NCBI RefSeq assembly: GCF_000002985.6
Contig: NC_003284.9
Span: 9,858,001 to 9,922,000, forward strand
Length of the DNA: 64,000 nucleotides
DNA from: Caenorhabditis elegans
Taxonomy: Eukaryota; Nematoda; Chromadorea; Rhabditida; Rhabditidae
Direction of reading: 5' to 3'
Position numbers and translations under genes: made by a program. Numbering within the stretch: position 1 is the first letter of the stretch; every line of letters begins with the position of its first letter. A model generated the notes under the pieces. That model saw only the letters and a list, made by a program, of their open reading frames with translations. It had not been told where the DNA came from and searched no databases. Of this stretch, positions 53,901-64,000 are shown piece after piece.

Positions 53901-56900
53901 GAATGCCGCGTAAAACATATCCATCTTCCGTATAATCAAATGAGACTTGGTCGAACATCAATTTGATTTTAGGGATACTCAAATTGTTCAAGTGAATCCC
54001 AGCGAGCTGAACCTAACTCAGTTTATTTCATATATTTACGTATAATTTCTTACATTTGTGTTCCCTAACAGTTTCAAAAACATGTTAGAGTTGAACCTTT
54101 CGGAGAGAGCATCCACTAAATCTTGAAGACGGAAAGTTATATCCAGTCGGTGCTCCAAATCATCTGCAATACTAAATATTGATTCCCGTTCTAGAAATTT
54201 TTGTTTTGCTCCTGTGAATGATGCAGCTCCAAAAATACACACAAAGAAATTTTCAAACAAACCATCCTGCAATAAATTACATTTTCAAGTCATGACAAAT
54301 AGAAATTTCGCTCGTTTCGTTTGTATTCCCTTTACGTCAGGGATTTGTTTATTTTTGTAAATTTAGGCGCGCCTTGACATGAATTTTGATAAAAATGTCT
54401 CTTTTCAAGCTCAAAATATTATCAAACTTGAATGACATGTTCTTTCGACACATGACAAAACGAATACTAAGAAACTAGGAAAAAATTTTATAATTGTCAG
54501 AGTTGTTTTTGTCAATTTACGTTTTACGGACTCCTTACCGTCCAATCTTCTAAATTCCGCAAGGAGAAAACCCCATATAGAGTCGTCATTTGGATATTCT
54601 CTCTCAATGAGATTTAGAAAGTCTAGAACTGATGTTTCTCCGGAGCAAATAATTGAGTGACAGAGATCCTGAATTGAACCGCAATGATGTTTTTCGAGTA
54701 AATTGTCAATATCTACAGAATCATTTCCAGTCAACTCTTCATCCAGGTCACTTTCTTCAACGCGATTTGGTAACAACGATGAGTCAGCATACTTGGAAAG
54801 AAGATGTGTTGCCTTGGTGTTATTAAATTTTGAAAAACAATGCTCAAAGTATCTGAAAATACAAAAAGTAATATTTTAAAATTGGAAAAACGCATATATC
54901 GAAATGTTTACCTTTTCCAGTCTATCGCACGATCTCCGTTATTTAATGTGAAGTATAAAGCAACGATAATTGTACATTCTTTGAGAGTATTCTCTGGCAC
55001 TGGATCATCAAGCCACTGGTTGATTATTTCAAAAATATTAACTTTATCACTGGTCAGGTAATTTGTTATCAAAGAGACTGGCAGTGCAATTGCAGAGAAC
55101 GGTACTTCCACTTTCAAACTATCATGAGGTGTCCATTCCCGTAAGACCGACCAGAAAAGTTTCTGATTCTTCATTCCGAATCTGAAAAATTATTTATTTC
55201 CTGTATGACATAATATTAAATTCCAATTCAAGATATAAAAAAGCATACTCATTCTTTTCCAACAGCAATGATAGCGTGTAAAGTGTTTCAGTTGGTGCAA
55301 CTTGCATACATAATTTCCACGTGGAATGGCTTGTGTGAAGAAACTCTTCAATATCGGTAAATTCATATCTTCCATTAAACAATGCAAAGCTAACAGCTTT
55401 CATAGCTGCAAATATGAAGATTATGGTTTTTACGAGTATTTTGTTTACCGTTCACAATTCCCGGATTAGATAATTTTTCGATGGATTTCATGAGCATTGT
55501 TGCAGCAATCATTGGCTTTTGATATGACTCGTCTTTTTGGAACCTTGTAGCTGTTGCCAAGAAGTGCATGAGCTGAAAGTATGCTTCTGCTAAAAGTTTT
55601 TGAATTGCTCTTACAGTATCAAAAAGTTCAGAATGAGCACATTCCTCTGGCCTTGCAAATGTTGAAACTGCGAACTTCATCAAACATTCTGTTGGATCTG
55701 CGTCAGAAAGTTTTAGTTTATGATTCATCAAGCAAATCATGATCTGCAGAACTTGTTTTTTCTCATTCTTTCCTCGATATCGGAAACATTTCAAACTTTG
55801 TGTGATCAATGGCTCAAGTTGTTCCAGAATTTCTTCCTTCATTGCTCCCATTTTAATTTTTTCAACTTCCATGTCATCTCCCCATCTATTGAAATACTTA
55901 TCGCCGTCACACTTCAGAGCTTCAATCAAGAATTCATCATTCGTCTCAAAATTATTGGTATTTGAAGATGCAAAATAGAATACGCGTCCACTTGTTAATG
56001 ATTCAATTAGTTTCGGGTCTAGGAGACAGCGAAGAAGAACGTTTAGCAGCTTTAACGCAGAAATCGGAGACAATGTAAAAAGAACCTGGAATCTTTTATT
56101 ACAAAATAAGTTTTGATGTAAATATTATCACTCACTGTAATATATACAATAATCTCCAAAATATTTTCAGTTGAGGTTTTGAAGTCGTGTGCCATTGCTG
56201 CCAACATTAGATTTATTGTGGGCGTTAAGAGCTGTTCCAGTTTCTCGTCAGCAGAACTTTGAACTGTTTTCTGAAATAATGCTTGTTAAGTTTCAAAAAT
56301 ACACATCGTTATCAATACAAATTTAGAAGAATTGCTGAAGCTAATAGATAATTTCTATTAATCACAAAATTTTGTTTCTCAATAAACAGTTTTATTTGCC
56401 CTTATCTTTTTGGAAAATGACTCTAAACTTACGTAGTACGCATCCAAAGTTGCTCGAAACTCAGTTCTGTTACCTAGCGTGTCATCCATTTCAGTTCTTG
56501 AATGCTGCAGGAATGGGAACTCCTTTGTCTCAGCGGCACCTCTCACAATAAACACATTTCGGTAAACCCAATTTAAAACTGACATGCCAACATGGAATCC
56601 GTGATAGCAATCTTCCTTTGAGTGCGAATCGGACAAACTGACCGTCATTACTTGTAGAACGGCTGGAAGGGTATCAGAATTCCAATGCATTCTGCTGAGT
56701 TTTGGAACTTTTTCATGGCTGAATTCAGGACTGTTGACACTTTCACGAAGAATTGCTGTCATCTTCACATAGGTGGGCTAAAGGGAAAATATTAATAAAA
56801 CAAATTTCAAACTTCATTCCGTACCATTCTCGCTTCACAAAGAAGTGTTGTTCTCCAATCATCATAAACAATTTGTTTAAATCTGTTTGCTTTACTTGAG

Positions 56901-59444
56901 GTACGATGAACATGTGGAAAATCAACACGTAGAGGTAGTGATGGAGGATACTGATCTTCGCATGCGGTTTCCGAGCTATGATAATTTAACATTGTCGAAA
57001 TAGTGTTGATGAATCGTGGACTATCCCAGCAATCGATGACACCTGAAACATGAAGTTTTTTGATAATCATAAATCGTATCATATTCTCACAATTTTTCAA
57101 ACAATTTTGAAACCGCTCCATAACTTCAAGGTGTTTATTCTCCTTAATGTTATTAACTTGAATCCAATCTCGCATTACGCTCATAAATGCACATGCACTT
57201 GTGATTTCTGCTAAACTGAAATCGTAGTGTGTAGAATACAGTGATCGAAATGCCATAATTTCCAAGTATTCCAAAAGTTGCTGATTTTTCAAGTGCAGCA
57301 CGTGCTCCACACTGACAGAGTCCAAAAGGTACCGAAACTTTTTCACAGATTTGAAGAGGTCAAGACCATCTGAAAGTTTTTTGCTATAAATTAGGTTCAC
57401 TGCATTTGATAAGGGATTGACTGATTTTTTTAATTCTAGCAATATTTTTTCATGTCCTCCCTGTTAAGTTAACTCAAATAAACACTGGAAAATTGAATGT
57501 AGACTTTCGAGAAAACAAATTAGTAAATCTTACTATAAATTTCAGTTCCACGTTGCAAAACTAAAAACATAAATTTTATAGCTTGTTGTGAGAGTTGGTC
57601 ATCAGTCGAAGTTGAATAGCAAATGACATCTATCATAAGTTGATTTTTGTCTCCTGAAATTTAGAAACACGCAAAAATGTTTACGGGAAATAGAAAAGCA
57701 TACCAAATCGAACTTCATAGTTTTCTATGGATGTTCTGGCACAAATGACGTTGAGAACCCGTAGAGCCAAAATTTTCATTGAATCTTTTGATTGGCGATC
57801 TGTTTTAAGTAGTTTTTCACTTCCCGTCAGGAGAAACGTTTTTCCGAGAAAGGCAACTACATAATTTGTAACCGAACGATTTGCATTAAGTGACATTTTT
57901 TCAAAGTCCTCTAATAATAAGTCGATTTTTGGAGGTGGTTTTGTTTCTTGCAGTTGTTCGTACAGATCAGCATTCACTAATGGATCCACAAATTCCACAT
58001 CTTCCACATGCTAAATGGGTTTTTATGATTAAGAACAATAAATAAACACTAACCTCTTCTGGTTTTGAAATGGATTCTCCGTATTTTAACTTCAAAAAGT
58101 TGCCTGGAACGAACCCGTCCATTTGCGGAATTTCAACTTTCATCAGTTCTTCCAGAGTTGCAAACGCGTCATAAGCAACTTCATTCGATGAATCTCTAAT
58201 CATCAGAAGCAACATCTCTATTAACTGAAATACAAAGTATCTAATTCAAAATTTTGTTATTGAAAACATACTCCTTTTAAGCTATCAACTGATATTCCAC
58301 TTATGTAGATATGGATTGACTTTCTGATCATACTAATTGTGCCAACAGGGACCACCTGATTGCTAACAAATGTTTCAATCACTTTGTCAAGGTGTGTGTT
58401 GAACATCTGAAATTATGATGATATGTTGTGAGAATTTTTTTTCAACCCATTTGATAGTGTATTTAGTTTGAATAAGTAGAAGAAACACCTATTAGGCATG
58501 ATTTTAAATGATGTTAACTAAAGTTTTGAATTAAAGGTTTTCAGTGACTTTAAAATTTTTAATTATCTTACCACTCGAAACATTTCTTTTGATTCTTCTA
58601 TAACTGCTCCAATCACTGCCGCCATTGTCCGAGACGCATGTCCTCGTGTGGACCAAAGCTTTTGAAGAGCCTTTTCAGTAATTTCCTGTAGCTAGTAAAA
58701 AATTTAAAACAGTTCGATGTAAATTACTTACTTTTAAATCTGCATTTTGCCAAACCACTGAAGATATAAGTTTGCCACACCATTTTTCAAGTGCTTGATG
58801 ACAGATCGTTTGATTAATATTCAGGCTTTTAAGTATAAAGTTTTTTACGACTTCTTGATAAAATGTCCTTCCACTTTTTTCAGGAGCGCTGAAATTTCGT
58901 AATGATATTTCTCCCGTTATTTTTTAAATTTTTTTACTGTTGTTTTGGTAGAATATCCAGGTAATATACAAGATATTTGATCATTTTCGTTGCTTGTCGG
59001 GCTCCGTTCATCTTTTCAATACTCATCGCCAAAATTTTAAGTGAAGTTTCAGGAAATCCGTAGCATTCGTATGCCTAAAAATGTAATTATGAACGGTCGA
59101 CCGATAAATTAGTTTTTTCACTTTAAGAATGTGCTCATAATATGCTTCAGCTGCTAATCTGATGTCTGCATTGTTTTTCTCCAGGCTGATGAAGGTTAAA
59201 TTCATTAATCGATGAACATAGCGATAATACTGAAATTATTTTTATAAAAAAAGCATAAAACCGTTTTTGAAGTAATTTATATTTTTAAAGAAACACTTAC
59301 TGTATCATTTCTATCTGTTAGCACGTTGACTTTCAAATTTTTATCGATTATTTTGTGTGCCGATTTCAAAAGGTTTAATTCCCTGTCCAACGATACATTT
59401 GTACTTAATTCATCCGTTATTTGTGCCAATACTGTTGATGTCAT
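50914..59444 (-). CDS. Huntingtin homologue, HEAT-repeat protein without polyglutamine
   Basis: Twenty-six exons between 59444 and 50914 sum to 2122 codons in frame (2121 aa; human HTT is about 3144). The product is almost entirely amphipathic HEAT-like helices. Homology is visible by eye at both ends. N-terminal worm NADIRLAAEAYYEHILKA followed by a conserved NGA parallels the human ESDVRMVADECLNKVIKA segment. Near the C-terminus VTNAQFEVLFTTM parallels AQFEELYATL, and RIYTLAGVLYLVQSD...LSAYLEKYLK parallels RVGALHGVLYVLECD...ISDYLLSNLK. The N17 segment, polyQ and polyP are absent; the ATG directly follows an AACAG acceptor (probable SL site). The exon 18-19 junction is a GC-AG intron (53578-53624). 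Exon 10 keeps frame only with a GGGAG acceptor at ~57457. HTT acts as a cytoplasmic scaffold with HAP40 in vertebrates. Recalled as F21G4.6. Confidence 0.85.
53578..53624 (-). other. GC-AG intron of the huntingtin homologue
   Basis: The donor reads CTGTCAG|GCAAGTTATC and the acceptor TTTTTTCCAG, giving a 47-base intron. The only GT alternative nearby (AAG|GTACAT) would leave a 27-base intron, too short for nematode splicing. With the GC donor the reading frame continues into the next exon (TLSACFRHPIL). Confidence 0.7.
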
Positions 59445-60099
59445 GCCTGTTAACGAAAAACCATAAAAACAAATTCAATTCCAATATAATAATTAAAAAT
59501 AAAATGACACAAATAAATAAACTGCCATGGCCTCGGGGGACGAGAGTGAGAGACAACTAGGCCACGGCCACAGGAGGAGGGTGCAACAGGAGGAGGAACA
59601 GCCAATTGGGAAAGAAGCGGGGAACAAGATACAGGGTAAAGGGAGAACGATGCACAGATATTTGAAAATGAAGGAATTAAAATGTGTCTTCAAGTTTTAT
59701 TTGAATACATATGCATTCTTACCACGCGCGATCATTCTTTTCTGCGTATACACCATAAGTAGACCAGATTGGTATATTTTTCTTGTATTCGATTCTGAAT
59801 AAAAGTCTCAAAATTTAGTGTTCCCTCTCATTAGTATTAATACAATGTGAAAATTCTTCCATTATTTTTTGTGTTCTTCACATTTTTAAAATTATATTTT
59901 ATTCGTTCACGTTTTAATAAAAATGGAAAGAAGGAGAATCAAAGGATTTTAGAGGAAAAACATGTGATCGATAAGATGATCAAGTAACCGTTATATGGTT
60001 GGGTGATCAACTATGAGAAAGAAATTTATCAAGAGGTAAATAGCTTATAAGTGCTGCGAAGGCTAAGCGGGAAAGTTTAACCTTTTTTTTTTAATAAAA
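59445..60099. promoter_or_regulatory. Upstream region of the huntingtin homologue
   Basis: Contains a relatively GC-rich purine/pyrimidine-biased block (59520-59650; CCTCCTCC and CTCTCACTCTC motifs on the minus strand) that looks like a nematode housekeeping promoter. A 91-codon frame on the plus strand across this block (59527-59802) has no other coding evidence. Confidence 0.35.
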
Positions 60100-60840
60100 A
60101 AATAATCTAGCTATACTGTTTCAGGAGGGAAAATACTTATGTAAGAAGCTGTTGTTGGAGGGGCCACAAGTACACAGCAAGCTGGAAAATCTAGGAAATC
60201 GGGCTTTTCTGACAAGAGAGGAAAATGAAAATCACCGCAAATAGTGTTCTGGTACGTCCTGAGGATTTGTAGGATTTGCCTTTGTTGAACTGATTTAAGA
60301 TAGAATTGGTTGAGACGATCATCGTTGGAGGAGTATATCAAGTTAATTTTTTGAAGAAACGTCGGGAGAAGTATTTCAGCGGTTTCTCAAGTTTTTTTGT
60401 CAAGAATATTGAACTCGGACTGTAGATCTCGCTTTCATAATCCAAAACAAGTTATACGGAGATGTTGTAGAGTTTGAAATAAAGATTGGCATTGGTGGAG
60501 CGGAATGTTAAACAGTTGTCTGCATTTCAGTAGTGCAGCATTCGAGAAAAATTGATGTGAGCATTAAAGTTGAGCTTGTTGTCGACAAATATTCCTAGAT
60601 CCTTGACTGATTCCTTCTTTGCAATCTTGATACCATTGTCAAAGTAATCCATCTTTGGGTTTTTTTCTGAAGAGTAGGACTGCGGACTTACTTTCCACCA
60701 GAAATAATTTTCAGTTGGTGCACCAGTTTGGTACTATGTTGTTTGATGTTTCAATTGATTTACCGTTTTCTCCAAATATTTTGAGATCATCCGCGAAGGC
60801 GGAGATGTGGACGTCGTTTGGGAGCAATTTCAGAAAATGA
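60100..60840 (-). pseudogene. Non-LTR (LINE/CR1-like) retrotransposon reverse transcriptase relic
   Basis: Read on the minus strand from ~60840, the DNA encodes the C-terminal part of a LINE reverse transcriptase: ...HISAFADDLKIFG with the catalytic FADD palm motif (~60785-60799), then KDLGIFVDNKLNFNAHIN, the characteristic thumb-side motif, and a downstream helical region with QQRQILQILR. Stops and frameshifts interrupt it in several places. The endonuclease part and upstream RT motifs are missing. It is a dead 5'-truncated copy upstream of the huntingtin homologue. Confidence 0.75.
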
Positions 60841-61301
60841 CTTAAACCAGTTGCATATTTTTACGTTGCCCGACCCGGCAGAGCTAAGAAAATTTTTCAA
60901 AAACGGCGAAACGGAGGGTTTTAGTTTTTTTTTTTAATTTTAGAGATAAATTGGTCTATGATGGACATGTTTGCGAGTCGTTGGCAAAATGTGGGAGAAA
61001 TAGGTACTAGCCTACTGTGAGCCCATATAATTCCAACAGTATATTTTCCAGTTGAAATTCTAAGCGCTTTCCAAGGGTGAAATAGTATTTTTAAATTGTC
61101 GTTTGTGAGTCATCATAAATATATATGAAAATTTGCTTAGGAGAGATGAAGGTCACGCCCATTTGTTATGAGTCACAATCAACCGTACTCGATTTTGTGC
61201 CCCTCTTCTTCTCTATTTAAATGGGATATCTTTGTTTATAACAATCATTTTTTAATTCCTTGCTGTTCTCAAACAAAATTGCCGATAATTATTTTTCAGA
61301 A
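60841..61301. other. Short intergenic DNA upstream of the first Cys-containing gene
   Basis: No coding feature recognised. A TTTTTCAG acceptor ends at 61299, two bases before the ATG at 61302, and is a probable SL1 trans-splice site. Confidence 0.5.
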
Positions 61302-62346
61302 ATGAGATTCAAACTTGTTTGTCTTTTTTTAAGTCTATTTGCTCTTCCGAGTGTGTCCCTCACATGGGACATGAGCAAGTGGATGCCAGACACCCGGACT
61401 CACTCGATGGTGAAGCGGCAATGCGCAATGTGCATTGCCGGCGATTTTGTGAGTTTTTTTTTTTTGGCTGAAAGTTTTAATCAATTATTTATTGTCACAG
61501 TTGGACAAAAAGGATCTGATGGTGGATGTATCTATTGGCCAGATGATTGTGTGGAACGATGAATGGGATTTAACAGACTGTTGGACTGGGGATGTCGTCA
61601 TCAAAGAATGTGCCTCGGCATGTGTCTCCATATACACCAAGTCGAAAACCCGTGAAGGATGGTTTTGGACAAGTGGGCTCAATTGATCGTATTTTAACTT
61701 TTTTTCAAAAAATTTTCAGGTGTCCTTATGGATTGTTCCGAGGCATTGATCTGGTCATCACCCGATTTGTCTCTCAAACCGACGACAATGGTACTCTTAG
61801 ACGGAGTGTATGTTGCATCCAGAAAAGGCCACGATATCAAATATATATTCTCTACAAACAATAACAACAGCACATTGGACATCAGAGAGCATATATTTTC
61901 TTTCATGGTTCCTGGAATCAGACAGAAAAGAACTACCTTCGGGACAAAAGTCCTATTGGCTTCCATTGCCGTCATAATGATTTTTGTCGTTCTCGCATTA
62001 TTAAAAATTGTGTACAAAGAAGAGGTAATAACACTGATCTCGAATTTTTTTTTTGTAAAGTTGAACATACAAAATACACCTGTTCAAACTTCTGGGTGAA
62101 GTCCTATTTAATTTGAACATTCTTCAGCGTAGCCGAAAAAATAAAGATGATCGTGAGCCAGTGGTTAGCTACTGTCGTGACATTAAAGAGCATATTGCAA
62201 GAATGGAACGCGGGCAAATTAAGCATGGGAAAGAGTTTAACAAGAACGTAGAGAATGTCCAAGACAATTTCACCGACAAGGATGATGCACACATGACGGA
62301 CAATGAGTGTAATATGAACATCACTGATAATCAACAGCCTAAATAA
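61302..62346 (+). CDS. Type I membrane protein with small Cys-containing ectodomain
   Basis: Exons 61302-61448, 61501-61651, 61720-62024 and 62128-62346 give 273 aa. A signal peptide (1-20) is followed by an ectodomain with CAMC, DC, ECASAC and DC cysteines and the ordered-aromatic stretch QMIVWNDEWDLTDCW. A single membrane helix (VLLASIAVIMIFVVLALL, ~178-196) leads to a hydrophilic cytosolic tail of ~75 residues rich in Asn, Asp and Lys. Exon 2 uses a GTGAAG donor in phase 1; reading past it hits TGA. The downstream gene at 63558 has the same first two intron positions and phases and the same CxxC...C...CxxxC layout, so they are tandem paralogues. I do not recognise the family. Confidence 0.75.
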
Positions 62347-62707
62347 GCTCTACAAATCAACTCGAGGATGATACCGAAACTTATACTTACTTCTCAACTA
62401 TTTTTAAATGTTTCGAATATTCTTTCTTTCCTACGGTTCCTATATAATAATTATCTTGTTTTTTATTGGTGCATTCTTTATTTTCTACCGTTTACAGTAT
62501 TCCTTCTACATATTATTATGACCACCCTATTAGACTTCCACTCTACATTAGTATTGTATCTCGAACACCCTCTGAGAACTTGTATTTCACTCGTTATAAG
62601 TTTTACAATTCCGATTAGTCTTGCCCAGTACCGCCTCATTAATTACAGTATTTTAACAATGATTTTTTGCGTTTTGGCAATAATTACACAATATCATTTA
62701 TTTTCTA

Positions 62708-63162
62708 TTAAAGGTGGTGTAGTAGAATTTTTATTGCTTTATTAGGTTAAAAATTGTCTGAAAACACCGAAAAAAAATGAATCACCGTCAAATTTTGGGT
62801 ATACATGTCAATTATCTTGCGTTTTCAACTTCATTTAGGTATTTTAAAGTCGATGGGCGGCGAGGTTTTTAAATTTTTTTAAACCAAATCTCGCCGTCCA
62901 TCGAATTTAAAATACCTAAATGAAGTTGAAAACGCAAGATAATTGACATGTATACCCAAAATTTGACGGTGAAAAAAATTGTTTAGCCGCTGCGACATTG
63001 ACAAGTCGGTCAAATTTCAAATTTTACCTAATTTAACGCAATTTTTTGAGTCGTCATAACTTTTTTTGAGAAGTTTTCAAAAAGTTTCATTATGAAATTC
63101 GGTGTTTTCAGACAATTTTGAGTCTAATAAAGAAATAAAAAATTCGACTACACCATTTTTAA
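62708..63162. mobile_element. ~450-bp palindromic element edged by TTAA
   Basis: TTAA occurs at 62708-62711 and 63159-63162, with outer ends AGGTGGTGTAG and CTACACCATTTT. The inner arms are almost perfect inverse complements for ~95 bases each side of 62878: CACCGTCAAATTTTGGGTATACATG... pairs with ...CATGTATACCCAAAATTTGACGGTG (~62784 and ~62972). GAAAACACCGAA and TTCGGTGTTTTC also pair. It shares the AGGTGG terminus with the element at 50041. It separates the two paralogous genes. Confidence 0.82.
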
Positions 63163-63557
63163 TTTCATACACCGAAGGAATTGAAACATAATCAGAGAAT
63201 ACAAATCATTTCACTAAGTCTTTTAAATTTTTTGAATAGAGTTTCAAAAAGCTCGTTTACATATTAAAATACGATTTTCCTTCCAGTGTCTGTCGTTTTG
63301 TTTCAAACATGCGGGATATTTTTTCAACATGAGAATAGATCATCAAATTGTTTTGCAGACACAAAAACACTTTGCTAAAGTGAAACTGTCACATTCCATT
63401 TACTTTTCCTATCTTATCCCACGCAAATATATCGGAGCCATGATCACATGATAGAAAGTTTTCTTGTAGCATTTCTTTGGTTTTGTTTCATTCTTGCAGG
63501 CTTGCTCCTATCGTTTCAAAGTCAGAAAACTCTTGTCAGTGAACGAATTTTTTCAGA

Positions 63558-64000
63558 ATGATCATCAAATTAGCAATACAAGTGTTGATTCTACTGACCA
63601 TTCTGTTGGTGAACTTACCAACTTCAAGCTCCACAGTTGGCGAGTTCAATCATAAGTGTCCAGTTTGTTCTACTGAGGAGTTTGTGAGTCTAAAACTTTT
63701 TTAAAATTATTTGTAGAGTTTGGATTTTAGACTTCAAAACGTTGGCTGATGCAAGATTCGGATGCTGGACAAGCAATGAGTTGGGTCACTTGGCCTGGAA
63801 CGGATTGCAAAAAATACATGTTTTTGATGATGCCTTGTAATGGTTCCTGTGTTACAATAACCGTGGAAAAACAAAAAGGGTTGGATGAATACACGTATGC
63901 AGGTAACTCGTCTTGTCAATCTCTGTATAATCATAAAATTATAACTTTTATGTCAGTTGAAAACAAAAACATCGTTATCAAATACAGAATTTTTATAACA
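63558..64000 (+). CDS. Paralogous small Cys-containing secreted/membrane protein (3' end beyond window)
   Basis: Exons 63558-63683 and 63731-63902, then an intron that runs past the window edge. The signal peptide (1-27) begins MIIKLAIQVLILLTILL. The ectodomain starts KCPVCSTEEF (CxxC just before the phase-0 intron) and continues with WVTWPGTDCKKY and MPCNGSCVTITVEK, ending in phase 1. Both introns sit at the same positions and phases as in the 61302 gene. A TTTTTTTCAG acceptor lies 2 bases before the ATG. The rest, including any membrane segment, cannot be seen here. Confidence 0.72.

Noticed and set aside
59527..59802. 91-codon plus-strand ORF starting MASGDESERQ
   Set aside because: It sits in the purine-rich upstream block of the huntingtin homologue. 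It has no homologue I recognise, no splice context, and the composition explains the charged residues.
60655..60840. 61-codon plus-strand ORF
   Set aside because: It is the antisense shadow of the retrotransposon reverse transcriptase relic, which has recognisable motifs on the minus strand.
61592..61864. Alternative 90-codon frame reading GCPYGLFRGIDL across intron 2 of the 61302 gene
   Set aside because: It ignores a good TTTTCAG acceptor, loses the membrane segment and cytosolic tail, and does not match the phase-1 intron shared with the downstream paralogue.

Overview
The window reads as nematode genomic DNA, almost certainly Caenorhabditis elegans. It is AT-rich with dense short introns, most ending in a TTTTCAG-type acceptor, and it carries many palindromic TTAA-flanked repeats. 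The gene order (CD36-family receptor, sigma GST, Rab32/38-like GLO-1, MRP-class ABC transporter, OATP, huntingtin homologue) matches what I remember of the left part of chromosome X around cosmids R07B1 and F21G4. That placement is from memory; every exon model below was read from the sequence.

Layout. 0.4-5 kb: a CD36/SCARB receptor (+) and a sigma GST (-) meet tail to tail. 7-12.4 kb: four tandem genes (+) for small secreted C6-domain proteins. 13-14.6 kb: a Cys-rich secreted protein (-). 14.9-24.2 kb: glo-1 (-), with a 775-codon multi-pass membrane protein gene nested on the opposite strand in its 7.2 kb second intron. 26.3-31.4 kb: a full-length MRP transporter (+), head to head with glo-1. 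31.7-34.3 kb: an OATP transporter (-). 37.1-39.1 kb: a FkbM-type secretory protein (+). 39.8-41.5 kb: a PHD-finger protein (-). 41.5-48.1 kb: a gene-free stretch holding several decayed DNA transposons. 48.2-49.8 kb: an unrecognised 326-aa protein (+). 50.9-59.4 kb: a 26-exon huntingtin homologue (-) without a polyglutamine tract. 60.1-60.8 kb: a non-LTR retrotransposon relic. 61.3-64 kb: two paralogous small Cys-containing secreted or membrane proteins, the second cut by the window end.

Functional themes. GLO-1 and the adjacent MRP (mrp-4 from memory) are both known in the literature for intestinal gut granules, the lysosome-related organelles. They share one 2.1 kb divergent intergenic region with GATA motifs. 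The scavenger receptor, GST, MRP and OATP together give the left half a lipid, xenobiotic and organic-anion handling character. I found no tRNA, rRNA, CRISPR array or operator-type element.
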